A DNA stretch of 64,000 nucleotides from Jiella mangrovi (lineage in GTDB: Bacteria; Pseudomonadota; Alphaproteobacteria; Rhizobiales; Rhizobiaceae), in assembly GCF_017815135.1 (NCBI RefSeq), contig NZ_JAGJCF010000003.1, forward strand, positions 310,001 to 374,000, given 5' to 3'. The notes under the pieces are model-generated. The model was not told the origin of the DNA, made no database searches, and was given only the letters and a program-made list of their open reading frames with translations. Every line of letters begins with the position of its first letter. Position 1 is the first letter of the stretch. A program made the translations under genes and the position numbers. This document shows positions 38,584 to 49,360 of the stretch, piece after piece.

Positions 38584-39486
38584 ATGCTCGATGCTCAAGA
38601 GGCGAAGGCCTCAGACGACGAGACCGCGGCGGCTCGCCTGCCCGAAGGTGGCGAGACTGCGGAGGGCGCCCATCCGCTGTTTCGCGACGTTCCATCGAGC
38701 GTCGGCTTCAAGAAGCTGCGCAAGCGACTGCTGCGCGAGGTCCGCGAGACCGTCGAGCGCTTCGCGATGGTGCGCCCGGGCGCGCGCTGGCTGGTTGCGA
38801 TCTCCGGCGGCAAGGACTCCTACGCGCTTCTCGCCCTTCTCCATGATCTGAAGTGGCGGGGGCTTTTGCCGGTCGATCTCCTGGCCTGCAATCTCGATCA
38901 GGGGCAGCCGAATTTTCCCAAGCACGTTCTGCCGCAATGGCTGGCGCGATACGGCATCGCCAACCGCATCGAGTATCGCGACACCTATTCGATCGTCACC
39001 GACACGCTGCCCGAGGGGGCGACCTACTGCTCGCTCTGCTCGCGCCTGCGACGCGGCAACCTTTATCGCATCGCGCGCGAAGAAGGCTGCGAGGCGCTCG
39101 TTCTCGGCCATCACCGCGACGATTGTCTCGAGACCTTCTTCATGAACCTCCTGCATGGCGGCCGGCTGTCGGCTATGCCCGCAAAGCTCCTCAATGACGA
39201 GGGCGACCTCTTCGTCTTGCGGCCGCTGATCCAGTCGGCGGAAAGCGATCTCGAGCGCTTTTCCCAAGCGATGCAGTTCCCGATCATTCCCTGCGATCTC
39301 TGCGGCAGCCAGGACGGTCTGCAGCGCAATCTGACGAAGCAGATGCTCGACGAGATCGAGACCCGCTATCCCGGCCGCAAGGCCGTCATGATGCGGGCTT
39401 TGTCGAATGTCCGGCCGGGTCATCTGGTCGATCCCGCAGCGTTCGACTTTGCCGGCCTCTCCATCAAACCAGGATCCGACGCTTGA
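38584..39486 (+). CDS. ttcA: tRNA 2-thiocytidine(32) synthetase
   Basis: TtcA thiolates C32 of certain tRNAs using ATP and a [4Fe-4S] cluster. The 300-residue protein from the ATG at 38584 has the PP-loop SGGKDS (74-79), CSLCS (Cys149, Cys152), [19 protein letters not shown] and a second CDLC pair (Cys237, Cys240). A GAGGTGA site precedes the ATG; the frame is open further up to 38431 but lacks conservation. Its stop overlaps the TTG start of the next gene. Confidence 0.95.
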   Translation: MLDAQEAKASDDETAAARLPEGGETAEGAHPLFRDVPSSVGFKKLRKRLLREVRETVERFAMVRPGARWLVAISGGKDSYALLALLHDLKWRGLLPVDLLACNLDQGQPNFPKHVLPQWLARYGIANRIEYRDTYSIVTDTLPEGATYCSLCSRLRRGNLYRIAREEGCEALVLGHHRDDCLETFFMNLLHGGRLSAMPAKLLNDEGDLFVLRPLIQSAESDLERFSQAMQFPIIPCDLCGSQDGLQRNLTKQMLDEIETRYPGRKAVMMRALSNVRPGHLVDPAAFDFAGLSIKPGSDA

Positions 39487-40313
39487 CCCAGACCATCGAT
39501 GTCGCCCGTTTCGCCGAGCTTTTGCGCGAGGCGGCGAAAGCCGAGATCATGCCGCGCTTTCGCAATCTGTCCGACGGCGACGTTCGCCAGAAGACCTCGG
39601 CGACCGATCTCGTCACCGAAGCCGACGAAGCGGCGGAGCGCTTCATCGCCCGCGAGTGCCAGCGCCTGTTGCCGGATGCGCTGTTCGTGGGCGAGGAATC
39701 GGTGGCCGCCGATCCGGGGCTTCTCGACCGTCTGAACGAGGCCGAGTTGGCGATCGTCGTCGATCCGGTCGACGGCACGGCCAATTTCGCGGGCGGGCTT
39801 CCGCTTTTTGCGGTGATGGCGGCCATCGTCGTAAAGGGCGAAACGGTGGCCGGGCTGATCTACGACCCGCTTGGCGACGACTGCATCCTGGCGGAAAAAG
39901 GCGGCGGTGCCAGACGCCTCTTGGCTTCAGGCGAGGAGGCAAGGCTCTCCACCGCTGCCCCCATGCCGCTGTCAGAGGCCGTCGGCTGCATCAGCACCAG
40001 CTATTTTCCGCAGGCGCTGAAGGCGCACCTTCTGCCCGGCCTCGGGGCGATCAAGATCGCCGCCAACTATCGCTGCGCCGGCCACGAATACCGGCTTCTG
40101 GCCTCGGGCGGCTCGCAGTTTTCGGCCTATGCCAAGCTCATGCCATGGGATCATCTCGCCGGCGCGCTGATCACCATGGAAGCAGGCGGCCACGTCGCCA
40201 AAATCGACGGCTCGCCCTACACGCCGCTCGACCGCGAGGGCGCGATGATCGCGGCTGCGAGCGAGGAAGCCTGGCATGCCGTGAAGGCGACGTTGTTTCC
40301 CAGCGCGGTATAG
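39483..40313 (+). CDS. Inositol monophosphatase-family phosphatase
   Basis: Mg-dependent sugar phosphatase of 276 residues. It has the metal ligands in FVGEES, motif [15 protein letters not shown] and motif [16 protein letters not shown]. The family covers inositol-1-phosphatase, histidinol-phosphatase and 3'-phosphoadenosine phosphatase; the exact substrate is not clear. It probably starts at the TTG at 39483, which overlaps the ttcA stop, so it is co-translated with ttcA. Confidence 0.88.
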   Translation: MTQTIDVARFAELLREAAKAEIMPRFRNLSDGDVRQKTSATDLVTEADEAAERFIARECQRLLPDALFVGEESVAADPGLLDRLNEAELAIVVDPVDGTANFAGGLPLFAVMAAIVVKGETVAGLIYDPLGDDCILAEKGGGARRLLASGEEARLSTAAPMPLSEAVGCISTSYFPQALKAHLLPGLGAIKIAANYRCAGHEYRLLASGGSQFSAYAKLMPWDHLAGALITMEAGGHVAKIDGSPYTPLDREGAMIAAASEEAWHAVKATLFPSAV

Positions 40314-40319
40314 AGAGCT

Positions 40320-40339
40320 CTGCGTCCAGCTGGACGCAG
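40320..40339. repeat. Perfect palindrome between convergent genes
   Basis: A 20-bp perfect palindrome (8-bp arms CTGCGTCC and GGACGCAG around AGCT) lies 6 nt after the phosphatase stop and 46 nt past the efflux-pump stop. It may be a bidirectional terminator, but it lacks a good T-run. Confidence 0.4.
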
Positions 40340-40385
40340 AAAGGACCCCTTTCCCCGAATACCGCAAGATCGAAGTGACGCGGTC

Positions 40386-41666
40386 CTATTCGGCGGCGCT
40401 CGGCTCTATCCTGTCGGGATGCGGGGTCGTGACGGGCTCGTACTTTGCGTCGAAGAGCCGTCCCTCGGCAAGAAACACGCAAAGGGTCGAGAGGATCGAC
40501 AGGGTGATGAAGCCAAGGAGCAGCGGGATCAGCGTGCCGTCGTAGAAATAGCCGATGACCGCGCCGATGATGCCGCCGCCGAAGGTCTGCATGAAGCCGA
40601 GGACGGACGAGGCGGTGCCGGCGACATGGCCGAGAGGATCCATGGCGAGGGCGTTGAAATTCGTGCCGATGAAGCCGAACAGGCAGAAATTGAGCGTCAT
40701 CATGGGAACGAAGAACCACAGGGGCGCCCGCCCGCCGCAGAAATAGGCGACGGCAAGGTGCAAGGCCGCCATGCCCATGAAGCCGATCAGGGCGCCGTGC
40801 GAGAGCCGGCGCATGCCGAACCGCTCGACAAGGCGGGAGTTCATGAAGGAGGCGGCGGCCATGAAGATCGCCGTGGCCGAGAAGACCAGCGTGAAATAGG
40901 GGCCGAGGCCGTAGGCCTGGGTGTAGATCTGTTCCGCCTGGTTGATGAAGCCGAACAGGACGCCGAAGATCATCGCCGTCGCCATCGTATAGCCGAAGGC
41001 GATGCGGTTGGTGAGGACGATGCGGAAGGCCTCCGCGACCCGCTTGCCGGTCAGCTCGCGGCGGTTCTCGGCCGCGAGGGTCTCAGGCAACCGGATGGCC
41101 GCCCAGATGCCGACGCCGGCTCCGAACAGCGCAACGATGACGAAGATCTCGCGCCAGGAACCGAACAGCATGATGCCTTGGCCGATATTGGGCGCGACGA
41201 CCGGAATCGCCATGAACACCATCATGACGAGGGACATGACGCTCGCCATGCGCCGCCCGCCGAAGCAGTCGCGCACGACCGAAACGGCGATGACGCGGGT
41301 CGCCGAGGCGCCGAAACCCTGGATCGCGCGAAGGGCAAGGAGCATGCTGAAGGAAGTCGAAAAGGTTCCGAGGCCTGCCGCGATCACATAGATGGTGATG
41401 CCGACCAGAAGCACGTTGCGCCGTCCAAACCGGTCACTGATCGGGCCGTAGAGGAGCTGCCCGCCGCCGAAACCGAGCAGATAGGCCGTGATCACCAGCT
41501 GTCGCTGGTTGGCGTCAGAAACCTGAAGAGCGGTGCCGATATCCTGAAGAGCGGGAATGAAGATGTCGATCGCGGCCGCGTTCATCGCCATCAGGCAGGC
41601 CACCATCATCACCAGCTCCCAATAGGGCAGGCCGTGTGTTTCCGTCTTCTGCGCTGGCAAAGCCAT
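40386..41666 (-). CDS. Bcr/CflA-family drug efflux MFS transporter
   Basis: A 426-residue, twelve-helix drug:H+ antiporter. It has the DHA1 Bcr/CflA pattern: the N-terminal DIFIPALQDIGTALQVSDAN, then FGGGQLLYGPISDRFGRRNV, GFGASATRVIAVSVVRD in helix 5 region and a second half with NSRLVERFGMRR. The start at 41666 (MALPAQKTETHG) is preferred; the frame is open to 41867 without hydrophobic or conserved content. Two palindromes in the upstream 465-bp gap could be operator sites. Substrate unknown. Confidence 0.88.
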   Translation of the reverse strand: MALPAQKTETHGLPYWELVMMVACLMAMNAAAIDIFIPALQDIGTALQVSDANQRQLVITAYLLGFGGGQLLYGPISDRFGRRNVLLVGITIYVIAAGLGTFSTSFSMLLALRAIQGFGASATRVIAVSVVRDCFGGRRMASVMSLVMMVFMAIPVVAPNIGQGIMLFGSWREIFVIVALFGAGVGIWAAIRLPETLAAENRRELTGKRVAEAFRIVLTNRIAFGYTMATAMIFGVLFGFINQAEQIYTQAYGLGPYFTLVFSATAIFMAAASFMNSRLVERFGMRRLSHGALIGFMGMAALHLAVAYFCGGRAPLWFFVPMMTLNFCLFGFIGTNFNALAMDPLGHVAGTASSVLGFMQTFGGGIIGAVIGYFYDGTLIPLLLGFITLSILSTLCVFLAEGRLFDAKYEPVTTPHPDRIEPSAAE

Positions 41667-42131
41667 GAAGTCCTCGGGTTCTTGAAGTGGCAAAGCCGCC
41701 GTCAGCCTGTCTGGCCCGCAACGGACAGATGGGGTCGACGCGATTGCAAAAAGCATGGGCTCATCGACACGTCCCGGAAGATTCGCCGGGGAGCCGAACA
41801 TACCAATAGCAGCCGGATAAGGCGGCGGGGCGACTAAAGTCGCATTGCAGCAATACGCTGCGTTCAACGCAGGTGGCGAACCTGTCGTCGGGTCGGTGCC
41901 TCAAGACCGGTGCGCGCGTCCGACCGGCGGTCAAGGCCTGACGGGGCCGAGTCATCGGCATCGACATGGGCGGGAGGCCGGGCGCGGAGCAGGTGTCGCC
42001 CGAATCGAAAAGGCGGGACCGGGTGTCCCGCCAAAGCTTGCGCGAGTTCTGCCAAGCAAAAAAGCCCCGCATCCCGCTGAAATGCCTGCAAATCCGCCGT
42101 CCGTGTCGCGCCCCTTACGAGCGCGGCGGCG
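41667..42131. promoter_or_regulatory. 465-bp gap: grxD terminator and efflux-pump promoter
   Basis: No gene is supported. It holds two palindromes, GCGACT-AA-AGTCGC at 41830-41843 and CTGCGTT-C-AACGCAG at 41858-41872, about 165-205 nt before the efflux-pump ATG, which look like operator sites. It also holds the grxD terminator near 42010. Confidence 0.45.
42008..42032 (-). terminator. Probable terminator of grxD
   Basis: Perfect 8-bp stem GGCGGGAC (42012-42019) and GTCCCGCC (42025-42032) with a 5-nt loop. On the minus strand it is followed by TTTT (42011-42008). It lies 100 nt past the grxD stop. Confidence 0.55.
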
Positions 42132-42479
42132 TCAGCCGTTGGCGCCGGCAGGTTGACCGGTCTTGATGCCGTTCTCCTCGAAGTGGCTCTTCAGCTCGCC
42201 GGCCTGAAACATCTCGCGCAGGATATCGCAACCGCCGACGAACTCGCCCTTGACGTAGAGCTGCGGGATCGTCGGCCACTCGGAATATTCCTTGATGCCC
42301 TGGCGCAGATCGTCCGACGTCAGGACGTTGACGCCCTTGTACTCGACGCCGAGATAATCGAGGATCTGCACCACCTGACCGGAAAATCCGCATTGCGGGA
42401 AGGACGGCGTGCCCTTCATGAAGAGGATCACGTCGTTCGACTTGACCTCGTTATCGATCCACTCGTTGATGCCGCTCAT
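42132..42479 (-). CDS. grxD: Monothiol CGFS glutaredoxin
   Basis: Grx4-type glutaredoxin that holds a [2Fe-2S] cluster with glutathione and works in Fe-S trafficking with BolA. The 115-residue protein has the CGFS motif at 30-33 ([14 protein letters not shown]), WPTIPQLYV and GGCDI. The ATG at 42479 has a strong AAGGAGC site. The order purL-bolA-grxD on one strand is usual in rhizobia and fits the known BolA-Grx complex. Confidence 0.96.
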   Translation of the reverse strand: MSGINEWIDNEVKSNDVILFMKGTPSFPQCGFSGQVVQILDYLGVEYKGVNVLTSDDLRQGIKEYSEWPTIPQLYVKGEFVGGCDILREMFQAGELKSHFEENGIKTGQPAGANG

Positions 42480-42822
42480 GAAAAAGCTCCTTCGTTGGCT
42501 GGGGACGCCGGACGGGCCATCCCTGGTGCCGTGATTGTCTCGCAACGTTCGCGTCGTCGGTTCAGGCCCATGGCCGGAATGACGCGACTGGCTGCCGGGT
42601 ACGCGAGATTGGAAAAATGTTCAGTCATTTCGGTCCGGCGGCCTCCGAATGCGGGCTCGCCGCGTTGATCGATACCGTAACCCTCGCTCGCCGAACGATA
42701 CAGTTGCGCGCCTCGGCCGCGCCGCCCGGTCGCTGGCTCAGCGACCGGCGGGAAACAGGGGTAGCCCCGCACCAGACGGACGCTTCCTGGGCTGGCAATG
42801 GTCTTTTCGACGCGCATCCTGA
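42480..42822. other. 343-bp gap between bolA and grxD
   Basis: No convincing gene. A minus-strand frame (42476-42817) is open but lacks recognisable protein features and a ribosome site. The stretch probably carries the grxD promoter. Confidence 0.5.
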
Positions 42823-43056
42823 CTATTTAGGTGCGCTGGTTTGCAGCGCAAGCGCGTGCAATTCGCCGCCCATGTTTCCCCGCAGGGCCTTGTAGACCAT
42901 CTGGTGCTGCTGAACACGCGACTTGCCGCGGAAACTCTCCGAGACGATTTCGGCTGCGTAGTGGTCGCCGTCGCCCGCAAGATCACGGATCGAGACGATC
43001 GCGTCCGGGATCTCCTGTTTGATCATCGTTTCGATGTCCTGGGCATTCATCGGCAT
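42823..43056 (-). CDS. bolA: BolA-family protein
   Basis: A 77-residue BolA domain protein (IbaG/BolA2-like). It has IKQEIPDAIVSIRDLAGDGDHYAAEIVSESFRG split as expected, followed by SRVQQHQMVYKAL and GGELHALALQT. The conserved histidines can share an Fe-S cluster with the monothiol glutaredoxin encoded next. It lies 87 bp after purL on the same strand. Confidence 0.94.
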   Translation of the reverse strand: MPMNAQDIETMIKQEIPDAIVSIRDLAGDGDHYAAEIVSESFRGKSRVQQHQMVYKALRGNMGGELHALALQTSAPK

Positions 43057-43143
43057 GTCGCATCTCCGGCTCGGGTCGCTTGCGTCACGATGATAGAGGG
43101 CGCGTGGTCTCGCTGCAATCAGGACGCGGTTTCACTCAAGGCG

Positions 43144-45369
<2,226 letters not shown>

Positions 45370-45384
45370 CGTTCGTCCATCCAC

Positions 45385-45711
45385 GCTGACCTTTAGGTGG
45401 GGCTGTTAGCATTCCGCTTCCTCCTCACCAAGTCTCTTTGCCCGGCGATGACGAAGATGGGCGTGCGGAATTCCGCCGCCGCCCTGGCGATGTCTTGTCA
45501 AAAGAGGACGCCACATGTCGTGTCTGACCGCGACCGTGCGGGCCTTTCCGACTATCCGTCTTTGCAGAAAGTAATGATCCTAGATAATAAAGAATATAGT
45601 ATTCATTGAAAACTGACGGTGATGCAATTTATGGTGTTGCAGCGAAGGGTATCTGTGTTACTGTATCGTCGTGAATTTTCATCCAAATCGCTTCTTACGT
45701 GGGGTGTTATC
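45385..45711. other. AT-rich intergenic region before the MetOD1 island
   Basis: About 330 bp without a large gene. Bases from about 45570 to 45720 are clearly more AT-rich than the rest of the window (for example TAGATAATAAAGAATATAG near 45583). This is unlike its surroundings and marks the left edge of the island. It probably holds promoters for purL (leftward) and the sensor genes (rightward). Confidence 0.55.
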
Positions 45712-45759
45712 ATGGCGAATTGCTTCGCTTATGAAGTAAGTTGTTCGTGCAAAGGGTGA
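45712..45759 (+). CDS. Possible cysteine-rich leader peptide
   Basis: A 15-codon frame, MANCFAYEVSCSCKG, starts at an ATG after GGGG and ends at a TGA that overlaps the AAAGGGTGAGG ribosome site of the next gene. Four of its 15 codons... rather three of 15 are Cys (TGC, TGT, TGC). Translation of it could gate access to the ribosome site of the MetOD1-like gene. Expression is not proven. Confidence 0.3.
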   Translation: MANCFAYEVSCSCKG

Positions 45760-45772
45760 GGGTTTCTTGTCC

Positions 45773-46339
45773 ATGACGGTACAACTTCGTCAAGCACGGC
45801 TCGATCGCCTCGAAGCGGTCGATCTCAACCTTGATCGGGAATCTTTCGTCCTCAAGCTCCTGCGCGATTTGAGCGGTACGATCGAGCGCGTCGTCGGCGA
45901 GGAGGATGCCGGCGGTTATGTCGCCACGGTCGGCGGCATGATGGGCGAATGGCTGAACGCTGCGTATCATGACGGCCTCGGCGAGCAGGACTTCGATATC
46001 GAGACGGTGGCGCAGATCTTCGTCGACCTGAAGCGCCGCATCGATGGCGGCTTCTATGTCGTGGCGATCGAACCCGACCGGATCGTCTTGCGGAACACGC
46101 GATGTCCGTTTGGCGACAATGTGATCGGACGGCCGTCTCTCTGCATGATGACCTCCAATGTCTTTGGCCGGATAGCCGCCGACAATCGCGGCTATGCGCG
46201 CGTTCAACTGCTCCAATCCATCGCCAGGGGGGATCGCGAATGTCATGTCGAGGTGCATCTGTCTCCGCGGAACGGGCTGGAAGCCGATGAGCGCGAGTAT
46301 TACCGCTTGCGGCCGAGTGCCGTCCCCGCCGATCGCTGA
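45773..46339 (+). CDS. MetOD1/V4R-like small sensor protein
   Basis: A 188-residue soluble protein. The N-terminal half is helical (LDRESFVLKLLRDLSGTIERVV). The C-terminal half carries RNTRCPFGDNVIGRPSLCMM, NVFGRIAADNRGYARVQL and GDRECHVEVHL. The pattern CPFG...LCMM...C with conserved Cys111, Cys124 and Cys157 is what I recall for methanogen output domain 1 (MetOD1), a relative of the V4R ligand-binding fold. The cysteines suggest metal, Fe-S or thiol sensing. The ATG at 45773 follows AAAGGGTGAGG; a TTG at 45767 is an alternative. It overlaps the start of a HisKA_2 histidine kinase, so the two are probably a sensor-kinase pair. Identity rests on motif memory. Confidence 0.7.
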   Translation: MTVQLRQARLDRLEAVDLNLDRESFVLKLLRDLSGTIERVVGEEDAGGYVATVGGMMGEWLNAAYHDGLGEQDFDIETVAQIFVDLKRRIDGGFYVVAIEPDRIVLRNTRCPFGDNVIGRPSLCMMTSNVFGRIAADNRGYARVQLLQSIARGDRECHVEVHLSPRNGLEADEREYYRLRPSAVPADR

Positions 46340-47474
46340 CAGTGATCCGGCTTCTCTGGTGCGCATCGACCTTTCCGACCAGATCCTGGCAAGTCTCGAA
46401 CTGGAAGTGCTGGTGGCCTCGCCCGAGGGAGCCGTCGTCTATGCCAATCCGCGCGCGCAGGGCCGCGCCGGTCTGGGGCCCTCAGACCCCCCTCATTCCA
46501 GTTTCAGTCTCTACTGGGAACTCGACGAGCGGTCTGCCGCCCAGATGCTGCACCGGCTTGCCGCGACCTCGACGTGGCAGGCAATTTCGCTCCGCCGCCG
46601 AGGCGAGGGCGAAGCGGGCGAGGCCGTTGCGTTCAAAGCACGGGGATTTCTCGCCGACACGCAAAGCGGCCGCAGCCTCTACGTGGCACTCGTCCAGGAC
46701 GTCTCGCGCGGCAGGCAGTTCGAAGAGCACCGGGCGCTGATTCAGAAGCTGAACGTCGAACTCGCCCACCGCCAGCGGATGGAGGCCATGCTGACGGATC
46801 TGCTCGCATCGCAGAAGCGGTTGCACCGGGAGCTCGTCCATCGCGTGAAGAACAATCTCATGCTGCTCGCTTCGATGGTTTCCATCGGTCGCCTGCGCTG
46901 CGGTCTGCCTGCCGCGAGGACGCAGTTCGAGACTCTCGAACGGCGGATACAGTCGGTTGCCAAGATCCACGACCTTCTCGACCGCGATCGCGAGACGGAC
47001 CATCTGTCGGCCGATATCCTGATCGCGGAGATCTGCGGCGAGCTGTCCCGCTCTCTGGCGCCGCCGAGCGTGGTGATATCGTGGGATCTTGCGCCGGTGC
47101 GATTGCATATTTCACAAGCGACGACGCTCGGGCTCATCGTCAACGAACTCGTCACAAATGCCGTCAAGCATGCCTTTCCCAAAGGCGCTGTCGGCAATGT
47201 GTCGATTCGGCTTACGACGGATCTCGAAGGCGGAGTGGCTGTGGTCATTGCCGACGACGGTATCGGTCTTGGCGACCGGGCCGGGCATGACCGCGGATCC
47301 GGCAGCGGGATCGTTCGGGCACTGGTCAGGCAACTCGAGGCAACGCTCACCCGGGAAGACGTCCCGGGCACCTCGTGGAAGCTGGCATTCACGCCGCTTC
47401 GAGAGGAGGGCACGGTGGTCCGCTTCGACGAGGCTGTGCTGCGTTCGCGGCTAGGGGGCATCACCCCGCATTGA
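46287..47474 (+). CDS. PAS/HisKA_2 sensor histidine kinase
   Basis: Soluble histidine kinase with no membrane segment. A PAS-like domain (about 30-140, ILASLELEVLVASPEGAVVYAN) is followed by a coiled-coil linker. The HisKA_2 box LHRELVHRVKNNLMLLASM has phospho-accepting His185, and the ATPase domain shows LIVNELVTNAVKHAF (N box), IADDGIGL and GSGSGIV (G boxes). HRVKNN is typical of the HisKA_2/HWE group used in light, stress and general-stress signalling of alphaproteobacteria. The exact start is unclear: ATG 46287 (395 residues) overlaps the previous gene, GTG 46359 is also possible. No response regulator is near. Its end overlaps the convergent lipoprotein gene by 14 nt. Confidence 0.85.
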   Translation: MSASITACGRVPSPPIADSDPASLVRIDLSDQILASLELEVLVASPEGAVVYANPRAQGRAGLGPSDPPHSSFSLYWELDERSAAQMLHRLAATSTWQAISLRRRGEGEAGEAVAFKARGFLADTQSGRSLYVALVQDVSRGRQFEEHRALIQKLNVELAHRQRMEAMLTDLLASQKRLHRELVHRVKNNLMLLASMVSIGRLRCGLPAARTQFETLERRIQSVAKIHDLLDRDRETDHLSADILIAEICGELSRSLAPPSVVISWDLAPVRLHISQATTLGLIVNELVTNAVKHAFPKGAVGNVSIRLTTDLEGGVAVVIADDGIGLGDRAGHDRGSGSGIVRALVRQLEATLTREDVPGTSWKLAFTPLREEGTVVRFDEAVLRSRLGGITPH

Positions 47475-47991
47475 CCCAGTCCAGTCGCGCGGTCGCGCAG
47501 GGCGCGGTGTCGGCCGGCCGGCGCATCACCAGAGTGTCGTCGTCGACTTGGGAGATGGGACCGCCCGCGTCGCGGCTGGATTGCAGGATCAGGACGTAGT
47601 CGTATCCGGCATGTTTGCGCGATGGCGAGCGCAGGCACAGCCCGTAGCCATCGACGGTGCCGGTCGGAAGAAAGGTCCTTGCCCGCTCGGCTTTGCGACG
47701 GCGAAAGACGCCGGCGGCCGTGGCGTCGGCATAGGCGATTTCCGCCTTGGAAGGCGTGCCACCTCCGGCTCCGGCCCTCGCCATGGCTGATGATGACGCT
47801 CCGCTGCGGTCTGGGGTCGTTTCAGCGTCTCCATTGACGCCGACACCGCTGTCCTGCGCCGGTATTCCGCTTGCCATCGTGGCTGGAGGCAGGGACGCGA
47901 GCGCCAGCGTGTCGGTGCTGCCACTGGCAGCGCAGCCGGGCAGGGCAAACATACCCATAATGGCGAGAGGTAGGGAGCGTCGCGCGCGCAT
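47461..47991 (-). CDS. Lipoprotein of unknown function (first of pair)
   Basis: A 176-residue protein with a lipoprotein signal ending in ALPGC (Cys20). A low-complexity Ala/Gly/Ser region follows, then a more ordered C-terminal domain (about 80-176: SKAEIAYADATAAGVFRRRK, YGLCLRS, GYDYVLILQSS, APCATARL). Two cysteines there could form a disulphide. Family not recognised. It lies 7 nt downstream of a second lipoprotein gene, and its last 14 nt overlap the 3' end of the kinase gene on the other strand. Confidence 0.75.
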   Translation of the reverse strand: MRARRSLPLAIMGMFALPGCAASGSTDTLALASLPPATMASGIPAQDSGVGVNGDAETTPDRSGASSSAMARAGAGGGTPSKAEIAYADATAAGVFRRRKAERARTFLPTGTVDGYGLCLRSPSRKHAGYDYVLILQSSRDAGGPISQVDDDTLVMRRPADTAPCATARLDWVNAG

Positions 47992-47998
47992 CGGATCG

Positions 47999-48400
47999 TC
48001 AGGTCGAGCAGCCGTTGCCGCCGGCGGCCCAGCGGGTCACATCGGCGTCAATACGCGAACCGATCGTCTGGTTCATCAGCGGGCCGTAGGTGGCGACGCT
48101 TGCCGAGCCGCTCTCGCCCTCGACGACGACCAGCGGACGGGCCTCCGGCTTGCCCTTCGGCACCAGCAGGAACCGGGGCCGGCCTGAAAAGGACGAAAGC
48201 TCCGGCGCCAGCGAATAGGATGCGAAAGCCGGATCGCGGGACTTGAACCAGCAGCGATTGGCATTGAGCGTCAGCCGCTCCATCCGGTCGAGGCCGGTAT
48301 CGGCGCTCGGCCGTGTCGCCGCCTCCTGTCTGGCGGCGCATGCCGTCAGCAAGATCAGGCAAGCCATGGCGGGGACCGTCATCGACGGAAGGGTGCCCAT
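47999..48400 (-). CDS. Lipoprotein of unknown function (second of pair)
   Basis: A 133-residue protein with a signal ending in the lipobox LLTAC (Cys21 from the ATG at 48400; a second ATG lies at 48382). The mature domain includes LTLNANRCWFKSRDPAFASY, SGRPRFLLVPKGKPE and a terminal GGNGCST. The two mature cysteines may pair. Family not recognised. The gene begins 10 nt after the purQ stop, so it is probably read from the purine operon together with its partner lipoprotein gene. Confidence 0.72.
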   Translation of the reverse strand: MGTLPSMTVPAMACLILLTACAARQEAATRPSADTGLDRMERLTLNANRCWFKSRDPAFASYSLAPELSSFSGRPRFLLVPKGKPEARPLVVVEGESGSASVATYGPLMNQTIGSRIDADVTRWAAGGNGCST

Positions 48401-48410
48401 CACTCGGGAC

Positions 48411-49091
48411 TCAGGCCGCGACGCTCGTGGATGCCCCCAGAAGGCTCTCGAAGATGCCGCGACCGTCGGTGCCGCCATGCTCCGGCTCGACCAGATTTTC
48501 CGGATGCGGCATCATGCCGAGGACGTTGCCGGCCTTGTTGACGATGCCGGCGATGTCGTGGATCGCGCCATTGGGATTGGTGCCCTCGGCATAGCGGAAC
48601 ACGATCTGGCCGTCGTCCTTCAGGCTCTTCAGCGTCGCGTCGTCGGCGAAATAGTTGCCGTCGTGATGGGCGACCGGACAGCGAATGATCTGGCCCTCTT
48701 CATAAGCTGTGGAAAACCGCGTCCGGGCATTCACCACCTCGAGCTTCACCTCGCGGCAGACGAAGCGCAGCGCGGCGTTGCGCATGAGCGCGCCGGGCAG
48801 GAGGCCCGCCTCGCACAGGATCTGGAAGCCGTTGCAGACGCCGAGAACGGGAACGCCCTTGGCCGCCGCATCGGCGACGGCCCGCATCACCGGCGAACGG
48901 GCGGCGATGGCGCCGGCGCGCAGATAGTCGCCGAAGGAGAAGCCGCCGGGAACGACGACGAGATCGACGTCGGGCAGGGCCGTTTCGGTCTGCCAGACGG
49001 TGACGGGTTTCTTGCCCGTGATCGTCCTCAGCGCAGCGATCATGTCGCGGTCACGGTTGAGGCCGGGGAGGAGGACGACGGCGGTTTTCAT
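48411..49091 (-). CDS. purQ: Phosphoribosylformylglycinamidine synthase, glutaminase PurQ
   Basis: Class I glutamine amidotransferase subunit that supplies ammonia to PurL. The 226-residue protein has [18 protein letters not shown], the nucleophile GVCNGFQIL and the C-terminal catalytic His-Glu in [15 protein letters not shown]. Its ATG overlaps the stop of the coiled-coil gene (ATGA). Confidence 0.97.
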   Translation of the reverse strand: MKTAVVLLPGLNRDRDMIAALRTITGKKPVTVWQTETALPDVDLVVVPGGFSFGDYLRAGAIAARSPVMRAVADAAAKGVPVLGVCNGFQILCEAGLLPGALMRNAALRFVCREVKLEVVNARTRFSTAYEEGQIIRCPVAHHDGNYFADDATLKSLKDDGQIVFRYAEGTNPNGAIHDIAGIVNKAGNVLGMMPHPENLVEPEHGGTDGRGIFESLLGASTSVAA

Positions 49092-49336
49092 CGATCGTGC
49101 TCAAACGGTTTGTGTGGTTCGGCCAGTTCACGAAATTCCAGCTGGCGCTCGATTCGCTCCAGGCGTTCTTCGTGGCGATCCAGTTTGTCGTAGATGCTGT
49201 GGATATCGGTCTGCATCGAGACGGCATGCCCTCGGATCGAGATGTGTTCCTGCTTCACCTCCCGAAGGCCGCCCTCTACGTTGCCCATTCTGGCCTGAAG
49301 CTGCCTCGAGACTTCGAAGATCAGTTCGTTCGTCAC
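49088..49336 (-). CDS. Small coiled-coil protein between purS and purQ
   Basis: An 82-residue, highly charged helical protein ([20 protein letters not shown]..., [23 protein letters not shown]) with heptad-like spacing, so a coiled coil. Its stop overlaps the purQ start by 4 nt, and it lies 24 nt after purS. Similar small coiled-coil genes are common in proteobacterial operons. Function unknown; a structural or scaffolding role in the PurSQL complex is only a guess. Confidence 0.78.
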   Translation of the reverse strand: MTNELIFEVSRQLQARMGNVEGGLREVKQEHISIRGHAVSMQTDIHSIYDKLDRHEERLERIERQLEFRELAEPHKPFEHDR

Positions 49337-49360
49337 CTCGGCAACCGCAAAGGCTCCATG

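Noticed and set aside
42476-42817. 113-codon minus-strand frame between bolA and grxD
   Set aside because: No recognisable features or ribosome site, and it overlaps the grxD start.
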